Below are positions 22,838 through 32,239 of a stretch of 64,000 nucleotides of DNA, in pieces (position 1 is the stretch's first letter; each line of letters starts with the position of its first letter). Position numbers and translations under genes: made by a program. The stretch covers positions 11,902-75,901 of the forward strand of contig CAJTOT010000007.1 of the NCBI GenBank assembly GCA_910577935.1. The letters are read 5' to 3'. A model generated the notes under the pieces. That model searched no databases, was not told the origin of the DNA, and worked only from the letters and a program-made list of their open reading frames with translations. This stretch comes from an uncultured Hungatella sp. GTDB taxonomy: Bacteria > Bacillota > Clostridia > Lachnospirales > Lachnospiraceae.

Positions 22838-24088
22838 ATGAAAATTGTAGATGTCAATGTGACAAGGTTTAAGAAGAAGACATGGCTGGGCGTTGACAAG
22901 GATGGGCATATGCACCCATCTAAAGAAAAGATATCCCAGACGGCATTGATCGAGATCGTAACTGATGACGGATTTGTGGGGCGGTATTTTACCGCGGATA
23001 ACTACCTGACACCGTCGGCCCGCTATGATGAGAATACCTTGACAAATCTTTGCAGCGGAAGTTATATCCCTGCCGGAACCGGTGACAGTCTGAGGGATGC
23101 CATCAGAAAGGTGAGGCCTGTGCTCATAGGGGAGGACCCTTTTTGCCGGGAGCGTATCTACAGGAAATTGTTTCGGATGCAGAGGCTTGGGGGGAGTGTC
23201 CCCATTCTCGATGAGATCATCGGAATCATCGACTGTGCCCTGTGGGATCTGGCAGGCAGGTATGCCAATCTCCCGGTATACAAGCTGCTGGGAGGACACC
23301 GCGCGAGAATCCCTGCCTACGGAAGCATCATGGCAGGCGACAACTACCAAAGCGGCCTGGCGACTCCCGAAGATTACGGGGAATACGCGAAACATCTGAA
23401 AGAGAGAGGCTACCAGGGCATCAAGCTCCACACATGGATGGAGGAGAACTGGTCCGACTGTGTCATAAGCGGAAAACCTGCGGTGGAGAGAGATATAGAG
23501 GCATGCCGTGCTGTGAGAGAGGCAGTGGGGGAAGAAATGCCGCTGTTCATCGACGCTTTCCACGATTACAACCGCTTTGAGGCGCTGAAACTGGGGCGGG
23601 AGCTGGAAAAGCTTCGGTTTGAATGGATTGAGGAACCTATGGATGAGTACAACATGGAGGATTACAAGTGGCTGGCGAGGGAGCTGGATATCCCGGTAAT
23701 CGGGCCTGAGACGGCCAAGGGAAAATCTCAGACACGGCTGCAGTGGATCTTAAACGGGGCATGCGACATATGCAGGGCAGGTGTTATGGATGTAGGCGGC
23801 ATCACACAGCTTATGAAAACAATCCATATGTGTGAGATATTTGGAATACCTGTAGAGCTCCACTCACCTGGGGCTGCCACGCTTCACACCATGGCAGCAA
23901 TGATGATTCCGGGAAGATACTACGAGAGAGGCCTGCTCCATCCGTTTCTGGATTATGATGTGACGCCGCCCTGGTTTAACACGCCGGTGGATTACATGGA
24001 TGAAGACGGTTTCGTGCATGTATCTGACCGCGCCGGCCTGGGGTATGACATCAACTGGGATTACATCAAAGATAATCGGTGCGATTAG
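22838..24088 (+). CDS. mandelate racemase / enolase-superfamily acid-sugar dehydratase-like protein
   Basis: A 416-residue enolase-superfamily enzyme. The N-terminal capping domain is residues about 1-130. The barrel carries the three expected metal ligands: Asp in PLFIDAFHD (about residue 238), Glu in FEWIEEPM (about 265) and Glu in VIGPETAKG (about 291). The general base position on the second strand reads KLH (GIKLHTW, about 195), which occurs in some acid-sugar dehydratase subgroups. The C-terminal VELHSPG is the substrate-side loop. The start at 22838 follows AGAGAGGAATGG. It leads an operon with an ABC sugar importer, so a sugar acid is the likely substrate. Confidence 0.85.
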   Translation: MKIVDVNVTRFKKKTWLGVDKDGHMHPSKEKISQTALIEIVTDDGFVGRYFTADNYLTPSARYDENTLTNLCSGSYIPAGTGDSLRDAIRKVRPVLIGEDPFCRERIYRKLFRMQRLGGSVPILDEIIGIIDCALWDLAGRYANLPVYKLLGGHRARIPAYGSIMAGDNYQSGLATPEDYGEYAKHLKERGYQGIKLHTWMEENWSDCVISGKPAVERDIEACRAVREAVGEEMPLFIDAFHDYNRFEALKLGRELEKLRFEWIEEPMDEYNMEDYKWLARELDIPVIGPETAKGKSQTRLQWILNGACDICRAGVMDVGGITQLMKTIHMCEIFGIPVELHSPGAATLHTMAAMMIPGRYYERGLLHPFLDYDVTPPWFNTPVDYMDEDGFVHVSDRAGLGYDINWDYIKDNRCD

Positions 24089-24104
24089 ACAGGAAAGGGA
24101 TAAA

Positions 24105-24653
24105 ATGAGTCAAAATAGAGTAAAACAGAAGATTATCAACAAGAAGACCATGCCGTACCTGATGCTGACTCCCGCATGTTTGTTTATATTCTGCTTTATG
24201 CTGTATCCCATAGGAAATACGCTGATTATGAGCGTGCAGCACAACGTGATGATAGATCCGTCGGGTATCCGCTTTATCGGTCTGGAGAACTTTACGAACC
24301 TGATTTTTCACGACAAAGTGTTTCATGCGGCTCTGAAAAATTCCTTTAAATGGGTGGTCGGAAATGTGTTTCTCCAAAGCACTCTTGGCATGGCTCTGGC
24401 CCTGATTCTGAATCAGAACATGAGGTTCAGGGGATTGATACGGGCTGTTACCTTTTCGCCCTGGGCAGTATCAGGAATCATAGTTTCCCTGATGTGGAGC
24501 TTTATGTACAGCGAGAGTGTTGGATCGGCTTTAATCAATACTTTTTTAACAGCTTCTGTGCTTCGGGAGCAGCGGTCATCAACGTTACCATCGTATCCCT
24601 GCTGGGCGGCTATGCTCTGGCCAGATATCAGTTTGCGGGGAAAGGTGTCATGA
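24105..24653 (+). pseudogene. sugar ABC permease (MalF-like), N-terminal part only
   Basis: The sequence starts as a normal MalF-type permease: cytoplasmic N terminus, helix 1 MLTPACLFIFCFMLYPIGNTL, periplasmic FIGLENFTNLIF, then two helices up to WSFMYSESVG (about residue 142). A usual protein would go on for about 150 residues with the EAA loop. Here the reading frame runs into unrelated residues (about 40) and stops at 24653, while the homologous coding moves to another frame as MalG. The best explanation is a deletion that removed the 3-prime half of malF and the 5-prime part of malG. A sequencing or assembly error alone could not explain the missing length. Confidence 0.75.
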
Positions 24654-25165
24654 TGATGCTTCTCCTGCTGACGCAGATGATTCCCGGCATCATTCTGGTT
24701 ATTCCGCTGTTTAAGGTATGGCTCCAACTGCATCTCAACAATACACTGTATTCCCTGATACTCACCTACAGCACCACCCAGCTTCCTTTCTGCATGATCA
24801 TGATGAGCGGATTTTTCTCGGGTCTCCCAAAGGAACTGGAGGAGGCGGCGCAGATTGACGGGTGTACTCTTTTGGGAGCCCTGTTCAGAATTCTGATTCC
24901 TACCATCGCGCCGGGAATTGTGGCTACAGGAGCGTTCGCGTTTGTAAACTCATGGAATGATTTTGTGTATGCTTTGAATTTTATCAACAATCAGAAACTG
25001 TTTACACTGCCTGTGGGACTGAGCATGATGAAAGGTGAATTTACCATTGATTACGGGGCTTTATGTGCAGGCTGTATCATCAGTCTTATTCCGGTGCTTC
25101 TGCTGTTTGTCTACATTCAGAAATATCTGGTGAAAGGGCTGGCAGCCGGGGCAGTGAAAGGCTGA
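24530..25165 (+). pseudogene. sugar ABC permease (MalG-like), lacking its N-terminus
   Basis: From about 24530 the frame codes for the main part of a MalG-type permease: YFFNSF, LLGGYALARYQFAGKG, the EAA loop LPKELEEAAQIDGCTLLGALFRILIPTIAPG, and the last helices ending LVKGLAAGAVKG. The first transmembrane helix and about 60 residues are missing, and no start codon with a ribosome site is found at the junction. In-frame codons upstream (from 24350) overlap the malF fragment in a different frame and look non-coding. The transporter is therefore probably not functional, unless a complete pair exists elsewhere. Confidence 0.75.
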
Positions 25166-25198
25166 TGAAAGTGAAATAATATTTAGGAGGAGAAAGAT

Positions 25199-26578
25199 AT
25201 GAAGAGACGCAGAAGAAACTTTATGCTGGGATTGGCGGCAGCAGGCGTGACAGCGCTTTTGGCAGGCTGCGGCGGGACAGAAAAACCGGCAGAGACGAGA
25301 GCAGGAACCGGGGCGCAGCAGGCTGGCCAGACAGTTGGGGAGAGCCGGACGGAAGGGAGCAAAGAACCGGTCACCATCACTTACTGGCACCATGACGCGT
25401 CGGAGAATATCGTGACGCCGCTTAAGAAGGTTATTGCGGATTTCGAGGCGGAAAATCCGGATATCAAAATTGATTTTCTCGCTTTGCCGGCGGACAGCTT
25501 TTACCAGAAATATGTGACAGCGGTGGCGACCAACACGGCGCCTGACGTGTTCGGCGTCCGGGATACGGAGCTTTTGGCCCTTGTAAATCAGAACGCCATC
25601 ATTCCTCTGGATGACTATGTGAGCCAGTGGGAAGAGAGGGACAAGATTCCCGACAGTATCTGGAACTCAGTGAATTCCTACACAGACAACGGAAAGACCT
25701 ATATGATACCCAGCTACATGAATGCCTGTATTATGTGGTACAATACTCAGAAGATGGGAGAGATGGGAGCGGAGATTCCGGCTACTATCGATGAATTCCT
25801 GGCAGATTGTGAAAAATACGGAGATCCGGCGGGCAACAGCTATTTCTATTCGTTAAGAGGCGGCGGCGGTTCCTATGACAATCTGTTTATCTTCCTCATG
25901 TCCTATGCAGGCGGCACAGGCTTCTTCGATGAAGAAGGCAACTGCGTGCTGGACCAGGAGGCCTTTGTCCGGGCCATGGACTTGTACGCGGGAATCTATA
26001 AAAACGGCTGGGTCTCCAGGGACAGTGTCACCAACAGCTATAAGGAGATGGTAGCCGAGTTCGGCTCCGGCATCTCCATGAGCATGTCCCACAATTCCAC
26101 TTCCGCCACCAGCCATAAGGAGAATCTGGGAGAAGGAAACTTTACCAACGCTATCCACCCGGCAGGCAAAAACGGAAAGACTGCCATACCCGTTCCCTCC
26201 ATCATAGGCGCGGCTGTCACTGCCCAGAGCAAATATCCTGAAGAGTCCGCTAGATTTGTGGAATATCTCGGAGCTCACGGCGCGGCATCATACTTTTGCG
26301 AGGCAGCGGGGAAGACTCCGGTGAACGACCTGGTGTATGAGGAAGCATGGTGCAGAGAGGACCCGTATATGGGAAAATATTCGGAGATTATGAACAGCGA
26401 TCAGGTAGTTCTCTACAATAACCCCATCTGGCTTACGGAGTGGACTTCTTTTACAGGGCAGGATGTGGTGACAGATTTTCAGGCAGTGCTTATGGGTGAG
26501 AAAGACAGCAGGGAAGTCCTGAAAGGCTGGGCTGAGAAGCTTACTTCTTATCAGAAAAAATATTTATCAGAAAAATAA
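25199..26578 (+). CDS. sugar ABC transporter substrate-binding lipoprotein
   Basis: A 459-residue extracellular solute-binding protein of family 1. The N terminus is basic (KRRRR) followed by a hydrophobic stretch ending in the lipobox LLAGC (Cys about 24). The core begins PVTITYWHHDASENIVTPLKKVIADFEAENPDIKI, a standard opening for sugar-binding proteins, and NTAPDVFG follows. Length and end are normal. A TTAGGAGGAGA ribosome site precedes the ATG. It belongs to the importer whose permease genes are damaged, and it still looks intact. Confidence 0.9.
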   Translation: MKRRRRNFMLGLAAAGVTALLAGCGGTEKPAETRAGTGAQQAGQTVGESRTEGSKEPVTITYWHHDASENIVTPLKKVIADFEAENPDIKIDFLALPADSFYQKYVTAVATNTAPDVFGVRDTELLALVNQNAIIPLDDYVSQWEERDKIPDSIWNSVNSYTDNGKTYMIPSYMNACIMWYNTQKMGEMGAEIPATIDEFLADCEKYGDPAGNSYFYSLRGGGGSYDNLFIFLMSYAGGTGFFDEEGNCVLDQEAFVRAMDLYAGIYKNGWVSRDSVTNSYKEMVAEFGSGISMSMSHNSTSATSHKENLGEGNFTNAIHPAGKNGKTAIPVPSIIGAAVTAQSKYPEESARFVEYLGAHGAASYFCEAAGKTPVNDLVYEEAWCREDPYMGKYSEIMNSDQVVLYNNPIWLTEWTSFTGQDVVTDFQAVLMGEKDSREVLKGWAEKLTSYQKKYLSEK

Positions 26579-26653
26579 TTCTTTTCACTGTTCGGGGAAG
26601 GAATCTCTTTGAGAGGTTCTTCCTCTTTCGGGCTTTGGGAGAGGAGGAGTTTG

Positions 26654-27613
26654 GTGGGAAAAATTGTCTTATTTCTGCCTGATGACGAGATGATCGGACA
26701 GGCGATGCAGCTTCTTCAAAATCAGGAGTATTTTATAGATATGATCAAAAGGGTGGAGACCAAACTGGTTGTGGAGGAGGCAAAGGCTGCTGTGACAGAC
26801 GGGGCGGAGGTAATCATAGCCAGGGGAAATCAGGCGATGTATATCAAGCTGTACCGGGTGGAACCCTTCCGCATCGCGGGGAATCTCTATTTTATAGGAA
26901 ACCAGGATGCGGCTTCCTATCTTCTGGATACGGAGGAGGGGCTGATCATCCTGGACACAGGATATCCCACAACCCAGGCGCTGCTTCTGCATTCCATCGC
27001 AAGCCTGGGCTTCCGGGTTCAGGATATACGAATCATTCTGCACACCCACGGACATTTTGACCATATCGGGTGTACATCCATTTTGAAAGAGCTGTCCTGC
27101 GGGACAACCTATCTTGGCCGGCGGGACACAGAGATGTTCTCCAGGCAGCCGGAACTGTCCCTGAAGGCCCTGTCCGGATGTGATTACTTCACCTTGTTTA
27201 CGCCAGACAGAACCATGGAGGACGGTGATGTAATCATGCTGGGGACGACGAGAATCCAGGTCATAGAAACTCCCGGCCATTCCGATGGAACGGTCTCCTT
27301 TTTCTTCGACGTGGCAGAGGCGGGAACTACGTACCGGTGCGGTCTCATGGGAGGAGCCGGTGTCAACACCCTGTCGGAAGCATTTATCTCCGTCTACGGA
27401 CGATGGCAGGCCAGGGAGGAATTCGTGTCAAGCCTGAATAAAATATATGATGAGCCGGTGGATATCAATCTGGGAAATCACACGTCTCAAAACCATACAT
27501 TGGAGAAGAGGAGGCAGATGCTGAGGCAGGGCGCGGGCGAAAAGAATCCTTTTATTGATTCAGAAGAGTGGAGACGATTTCTGAACCGGTGTCTGGCCCG
27601 CGCCCGGTGGTAA
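26654..27613 (+). CDS. MBL-fold metallohydrolase with PrpR-N-like N-terminal segment
   Basis: The product is about 319 residues. From about residue 72 it is a metallo-beta-lactamase-fold hydrolase: GLIILDTGYP, the metal motif HTHGHFDHIG (about residues 130-139), ETPGHSDGTVSF and a late NLGNHTSQNH. This resembles glyoxalase-II-like or subclass B3 proteins. The first 65 residues (KIVLFLPDDEMIGQAMQLL...GAEVIIARGNQA) resemble the start of the PrpR-N ligand domain of propionate-type regulators, and are foreign to MBL enzymes. The GTG at 26654 (or TTG at 26651) is chosen because GAGGAGGAG lies directly upstream. The fusion may be natural or the result of a deletion. Confidence 0.75.
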   Translation: MGKIVLFLPDDEMIGQAMQLLQNQEYFIDMIKRVETKLVVEEAKAAVTDGAEVIIARGNQAMYIKLYRVEPFRIAGNLYFIGNQDAASYLLDTEEGLIILDTGYPTTQALLLHSIASLGFRVQDIRIILHTHGHFDHIGCTSILKELSCGTTYLGRRDTEMFSRQPELSLKALSGCDYFTLFTPDRTMEDGDVIMLGTTRIQVIETPGHSDGTVSFFFDVAEAGTTYRCGLMGGAGVNTLSEAFISVYGRWQAREEFVSSLNKIYDEPVDINLGNHTSQNHTLEKRRQMLRQGAGEKNPFIDSEEWRRFLNRCLARARW

Positions 27614-27626
27614 CTAAATATCCTGC

Positions 27627-29036
27627 CTACATCTTACGGTATTCTGCCATATGTCCGGGGAGTGTCAGGGCTTTTAAGTTCATGCACTGCTCCAGCTGTT
27701 CCGGGGTCATCAGGTTCTGCTGCATCACCAGATCCCGGACGGAGATGCCGGACTCAAGGGACTGCTTGGCGATATCCGCTGACTTCTTGTAGCCGATGTA
27801 GGGGCACAGAGCGGTGGCGATGGCGACGCTGGATTCCACCAGCTGCTGGCACCGGTCGCGGTTGGCGGTGATGCCCAGGACACAGTTGTCCGTGAGAGTC
27901 TGGACGGCGCCTCTCAAGGTGTCGACAGACTCAAAAATATTATAGAAAATCACAGGCTCGAAAGCGTTAAGCTCCAGTTGTCCCGCCTCGGCGGCCAGGG
28001 TCACGGTCACGTCGTTGCCGATGACGTTGTAGGCCACCTGGCTGACCACCTCGGGGATAACCGGGTTGATCTTGCCGGGCATGATGGAGGAGCCGTTCTG
28101 CTTGGGAGGCAGGTTGATCTCTCCCAGGCCGGTCTTGGGGCCGCTGGACAGAAGCCGGAGATCGTTGCAGATCTTGGACAGGCTGACGGCGCAGGTCTTG
28201 AGGACCGAGGAGATATGTACAAAACCGTCTAAGTTCTGGGTGGCGTCAAATAAATCCTCGGCCTGGTAACAGTTGGTGCCGCAGACCTGATTCACGTTCT
28301 TGATAATGTGGAACAGATACACCGGGTTCACGTTGATGGCGGTTCCCACGGCGGTGGCGCCGATGTTCAGCATGCGGAGATCTTCATCCAAGCTCTCCAG
28401 GCGGTGGATATCCCTCTCCACCACGGCGGCGTAAGCCTCGAAAGACTGGCCCAGGCGGATAGGCACCGCGTCCTGGAGCTGGGTGCGCCCGATCTTCACC
28501 ACATCGTCAAACTCGACGGCCTTGGCGTTGAAGGCTTTGTAGAGGCGCTTTAACTGTTGGATGAGAGTGGGAAGCAGCTCCCTGATAGTCAGCTTTCCCG
28601 CAGACGGGATCACGTCGTTGGTGGACTGGGCCATGTTCACGTGGTCGTTGGGGTGGACGATGGAGTAATCTCCTTTTTCGCCGCCCAGAATCTCGATAGC
28701 GCGGTTTGCGATGACTTCGTTGGCGTTCATATTGGCAGAGGTTCCCGCCCCGCCCTGGATAGCGTCAACGATAAACTGGTTGTGGAGTTTTCCCGCGATA
28801 ATCTCGTCACAGGCCTGGAGGATGGCCTTTCCGATCCGGTCGTCCAGCACGTTAGCCGCCATGTTGGTCATGGCGGCCGCCTTTTTGATGCGGGCCAGGT
28901 TGTTGATGAAAACCGGGTGGAGCGGTCTTCCCGTGATGTTAAAATTGTGCTTTGCCCGCAAGGTCTGGACTCCATAGTAGGCCTTGGCCGGAACCTCCAG
29001 AGTTCCTATGGAGTCAGCTTCGATTCTTGTGTTCAT
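27627..29036 (-). CDS. aspA: aspartate ammonia-lyase
   Basis: A 469-residue aspartase of the fumarase/aspartase superfamily that converts L-aspartate to fumarate and ammonia. The superfamily signature GSSIMPGKINP is near residue 317. GGAGTSANMNANEVIANRA (about 95-113) and HPNDHVNMAQSTND (about 135-148) are typical of AspA rather than class II fumarase. Length is normal. It converges with the MBL gene with only 13 bp between the stops. Fumarate made here could feed the flavin reductase at 3414 if that enzyme uses fumarate; this link is speculative. Confidence 0.93.
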   Translation of the reverse strand: MNTRIEADSIGTLEVPAKAYYGVQTLRAKHNFNITGRPLHPVFINNLARIKKAAAMTNMAANVLDDRIGKAILQACDEIIAGKLHNQFIVDAIQGGAGTSANMNANEVIANRAIEILGGEKGDYSIVHPNDHVNMAQSTNDVIPSAGKLTIRELLPTLIQQLKRLYKAFNAKAVEFDDVVKIGRTQLQDAVPIRLGQSFEAYAAVVERDIHRLESLDEDLRMLNIGATAVGTAINVNPVYLFHIIKNVNQVCGTNCYQAEDLFDATQNLDGFVHISSVLKTCAVSLSKICNDLRLLSSGPKTGLGEINLPPKQNGSSIMPGKINPVIPEVVSQVAYNVIGNDVTVTLAAEAGQLELNAFEPVIFYNIFESVDTLRGAVQTLTDNCVLGITANRDRCQQLVESSVAIATALCPYIGYKKSADIAKQSLESGISVRDLVMQQNLMTPEQLEQCMNLKALTLPGHMAEYRKM

Positions 29037-29253
29037 AATATGCCTTCCCTTTCTTAATACCGCCGGCAGTCTGCAAAACAGGCGATATGAATTCCCTTTA
29101 GATTTTGTTCAAAAATCTACTGTTAAGTGGAGCATATCACGAAAGGGAAACAAGGTAAATAGGATGTGAAAAATATAATTTTTTGAAATAAAATTAAGAA
29201 AAAACTTTATAAAATTAATAATTTTATATAAAAAACTTTATATTATAATGTCT

Positions 29254-29308
29254 GGGACAAAAGGTCATATATGACATGCCTGCATGTCAATACATGACTT
29301 TGGGACCC
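29254..29308. repeat. repeat family element A, copy 1 (55-bp near-palindrome)
   Basis: A 55-bp unit with GGGAC...GGGACCC ends and inner arms tatgacatgc / gcatgtcaataca. It matches the copies at 38538 and 38725 except for a few bases. A half element B (ttttgcccccaacatcat) follows 15 bp later. Confidence 0.85.
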
Positions 29309-29509
29309 GAGAAAACATGAAAAATTTTGCCCCCAACATCATATTATTAATCGAAGCCAAAAGAAAAGACGGAATGGCGGCAGCCCGCTGGGGAGGCAGG
29401 CATTTACCGGATAGGGGACTTTAATATATTACAGCAGATGAGTAATCTTCCGACAATTGTTCAAATTTTTGAAAATATCTAAAAAAAATCAAAAGATTTT
29501 CTGATTTGA

Positions 29510-29539
29510 TTGCGATTTTTGAAAGATGTATGTTATACT
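29510..29539 (+). promoter_or_regulatory. probable exoA promoter
   Basis: TTGCGA (29510-29515), 18-nt spacer and TATACT (29534-29539) with an extended -10 TGT. The start codon of exoA lies 56 nt downstream. Confidence 0.5.
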
Positions 29540-29594
29540 TAACAAGTGTGGACTAACAATGTGTTTAAAGTCGGAAAGTGAGGAGAGCACACAC

Positions 29595-30350
29595 ATGAAA
29601 AAAATGATTTCCTGGAATGTCAATGGTCTTCGGGCCTGTGTGGGCAAAGGATTTTTAGAATATTTTAAAGACGCAGATGCGGATATCTTCTGCATTCAGG
29701 AGAGCAAGCTGCAGGAAGGGCAGATCGAGCTGCCTCTTGACGGATATCACCAGTACTGGAATTATGCCAGAAAGAAGGGATATTCAGGGACGGCCCTGTT
29801 CACAAAGGAGGAGCCGCTGAACGTATCCTTCGGGATAGGACAGGAGGAGCACGATCAGGAGGGGAGAGTCATCACCGCCGAGTATGAAGAGTACTATGTG
29901 GTGACCTGCTACACTCCTAATTCCCAGAGCCAGCTTGCCAGGCTGCCCTACAGGATGGAGTGGGAGGACGCGTTTTTGGCGTACTTAAAAGGGCTGGAGG
30001 AGAAAAAGCCGGTAATCTTCTGCGGCGACCTAAATGTGGCCCACAGGGAGATCGACTTGAAAAATCCGAAGACGAACCGGAACAACGCCGGGTTTACCGA
30101 CCAGGAGAGAGAAAAGTTTACAAAGCTTCTGGAGGCCGGATTTACGGACACATACCGCTGCTTTAACCCGGATAAAGAGGGAATCTACTCCTGGTGGTCC
30201 TACCGGTTTAAGGCGCGGGAGAAGAACGCCGGGTGGCGCATCGACTATTTCTGTGTGTCCAAAAGCCTGGAAAAGCGTCTGGTCAGCGCGGATATCCATA
30301 CAGAGGTTATGGGTTCAGATCACTGTCCCGTGGAGTTGGTGATATCATGA
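29595..30350 (+). CDS. exoA: exodeoxyribonuclease III / AP endonuclease
   Basis: A 251-residue ExoIII-family base-excision repair enzyme. The motifs are SWNVNGLRA (N terminus), IFCIQESKL with the metal-binding Glu, YTPNSQ with the catalytic Tyr region, FCGDLNVAH with the Asp-Asn pair and the C-terminal SDHCPVEL with the catalytic His. It cuts DNA 5-prime of abasic sites. The ATG at 29595 has GAGGAGAG upstream; an earlier in-frame start would add residues without homology. Its stop overlaps the ABC-F start (ATGA), so the two are co-translated. Confidence 0.93.
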   Translation: MKKMISWNVNGLRACVGKGFLEYFKDADADIFCIQESKLQEGQIELPLDGYHQYWNYARKKGYSGTALFTKEEPLNVSFGIGQEEHDQEGRVITAEYEEYYVVTCYTPNSQSQLARLPYRMEWEDAFLAYLKGLEEKKPVIFCGDLNVAHREIDLKNPKTNRNNAGFTDQEREKFTKLLEAGFTDTYRCFNPDKEGIYSWWSYRFKAREKNAGWRIDYFCVSKSLEKRLVSADIHTEVMGSDHCPVELVIS

Positions 30351-32176
30351 ATCTTGTGACGGCAGAACATCTGACAAAATCGTATACAGAGAGGCTGTTG
30401 TTTGACGACACGGACTTCTCCCTGGGCGAAGGGGAGAAGGTTGGAGTCATCGGCATCAACGGCACAGGCAAGTCCACGCTTTTGAGGATCGTGGCAGGGC
30501 TTGAGGAACCTGATTCGGGAACCGTGGTCAGGGGGAGAAACCTGGACATGAGATATCTTCCCCAGAACCCTGTCTTCACGGAGGGGGACAGCATCCTGGA
30601 GAGCATCGTCAGGGACAACCAGGGTCATGCCCGCTCCTGGGATCTGGAAAGCCAGGCAAAGGTGATGCTGACCAAGATGGGCATCTTCGACTTTGACGCC
30701 CATGTGGAAACCCTGTCGGGAGGACAGAGAAAGAGAGTGGCGCTGGTGAGCGCGCTTATGTCCGACACGGACCTTCTCATCCTGGACGAGCCCACCAACC
30801 ATCTGGACAGCGAGATGTCCCGGTGGCTGGAGGAGTATCTGATAAAGTTCCGGGGCGCCATCATTATGATCACTCATGACCGGTATTTTCTGGACAGTGT
30901 CACCAACCGGATCGTGGAGTTGGACCAGGGAAAGCTGTACAGCTATCAGACCAATTATCAGGGATACTTAAAACTTAAGGCGGAGCGGCTGGATATGGCC
31001 GCCGCCGCACAGAGGAAGCGCCAGTCTATCCTCAGGGTGGAGCTGGCGTGGATGCAGAGGGGAGCCAGGGCCCGTTCCACCAAGCAGAAAGCCCATATCC
31101 AGAGATATGAGGCCCTTAAAGCCCAGAAGGCGCCGGAGCTTGACAAGGATGTGGAGATGGAGTCGGTTTCCAGCCGCCTGGGGAGAACCACGGTGGAGAT
31201 TGAGAACCTGTCAAAATCATATGGAGACAAGCGGCTGATCCAGGATTTCAGCTATATTTTCCTGAAAGATGACAGAATCGGCATTATAGGGCCCAACGGA
31301 AGCGGCAAATCCACATTGATGAAGATGCTGGCAGGCTGGGTGGAGCCGGATGCCGGTGTGATCCGCATGGGGCAGACGGTTAAGCTGGGATATTTTTCCC
31401 AGGAAAACGAGGCAGTGGACGAGAGCCTGAAGGTCATCGACTATATCAAAAAATTCGGGGAGTATGTCCAGACGAAGGACGGGAGCATCAGCGCCTCCCA
31501 GATGCTGGAGAGGTTTCTGTTTCCGCCCAGCGCGCAGTACACGGCGATCAGCAGGCTGTCAGGAGGCGAGAAGAGGCGGCTGTACCTTCTGAGAATCCTT
31601 ATGGAAGCGCCTAATGTGCTTCTGCTGGACGAGCCTACCAACGATTTGGACATCAGGACTCTGGCCATACTGGAGGATTATTTGGACGGATTTGGCGGGA
31701 TCGTCGTTGCGGTCTCCCATGACCGGTATTTTCTGGACCGGACAGTCCGGCGGATTTTTGCGTTTGAGGGACAGGGAAAAGTGAGCCGGTATGAAGGCGG
31801 CTACACAGATTATCAGATAGAATACGAGAGAAGACATCCCGCCGGCGGAGAGGCAAAAGAAGAGACAAAAAGCAGGACACAGCCGGGAAAGGAGGGAGCG
31901 GGGCAGAACGCGCCTCGGAGGACAGAGAGGAAACGTCGTTTTTCTTATCAGGAACAGAAAGACTGGGAAGTTATAGAAGATCAGATACAGGAATTGGAAG
32001 AGGGGCTGGCCCTTTTAGATACCAGGATAGAGGAGGCTGCCAGAGATTTTGTAAAACTGAAAGAACTGATGGAAGAAAAAGAAGAGAAAGAAGCTGCGCT
32101 GGAAGACAAGATGGAGCGCTGGGTTTACTTAAATGAACTGGCGGAAGAGATGGCTTCCGGCAAAGAGAACAGCTAA
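30347..32176 (+). CDS. ABC-F family ATPase, Uup-like with C-terminal coiled coil
   Basis: A 609-residue protein with two ABC ATPase domains and no membrane domain. Domain 1 has GINGTGKST, LSGGQRKRVAL and LLILDEPTNHLD; domain 2 has GPNGSGKST, LSGGEKRRLYLL and VLLLDEPTNDLD. A linker between them (about residues 235-290) carries Arg-rich GARARSTKQKAHI. The C-terminal 90 residues are charged and form a coiled coil (QIQELEEGLALLDTRIEEA), like the DNA-binding end of Uup. ABC-F proteins act on ribosomes; Uup types also affect DNA-related processes. The start overlaps the exoA stop by 4 nt. Confidence 0.92.
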   Translation: MNLVTAEHLTKSYTERLLFDDTDFSLGEGEKVGVIGINGTGKSTLLRIVAGLEEPDSGTVVRGRNLDMRYLPQNPVFTEGDSILESIVRDNQGHARSWDLESQAKVMLTKMGIFDFDAHVETLSGGQRKRVALVSALMSDTDLLILDEPTNHLDSEMSRWLEEYLIKFRGAIIMITHDRYFLDSVTNRIVELDQGKLYSYQTNYQGYLKLKAERLDMAAAAQRKRQSILRVELAWMQRGARARSTKQKAHIQRYEALKAQKAPELDKDVEMESVSSRLGRTTVEIENLSKSYGDKRLIQDFSYIFLKDDRIGIIGPNGSGKSTLMKMLAGWVEPDAGVIRMGQTVKLGYFSQENEAVDESLKVIDYIKKFGEYVQTKDGSISASQMLERFLFPPSAQYTAISRLSGGEKRRLYLLRILMEAPNVLLLDEPTNDLDIRTLAILEDYLDGFGGIVVAVSHDRYFLDRTVRRIFAFEGQGKVSRYEGGYTDYQIEYERRHPAGGEAKEETKSRTQPGKEGAGQNAPRRTERKRRFSYQEQKDWEVIEDQIQELEEGLALLDTRIEEAARDFVKLKELMEEKEEKEAALEDKMERWVYLNELAEEMASGKENS

Positions 32177-32239
32177 ATATTTATGTCACACGGCTAGATG
32201 TCACACGGATAACAGGCAGATAAAAGAGGGGGCTTCCAG

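Larger units (their letters stand above)
29037..29594. other. 558-bp divergent intergenic region between aspA and exoA
   Basis: It holds the aspA leader (29037-29150), an AT-rich block (29160-29250), repeat element A with half of element B (29254-29340), and a likely exoA promoter (29510-29539). No further gene is seen. Confidence 0.6.
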
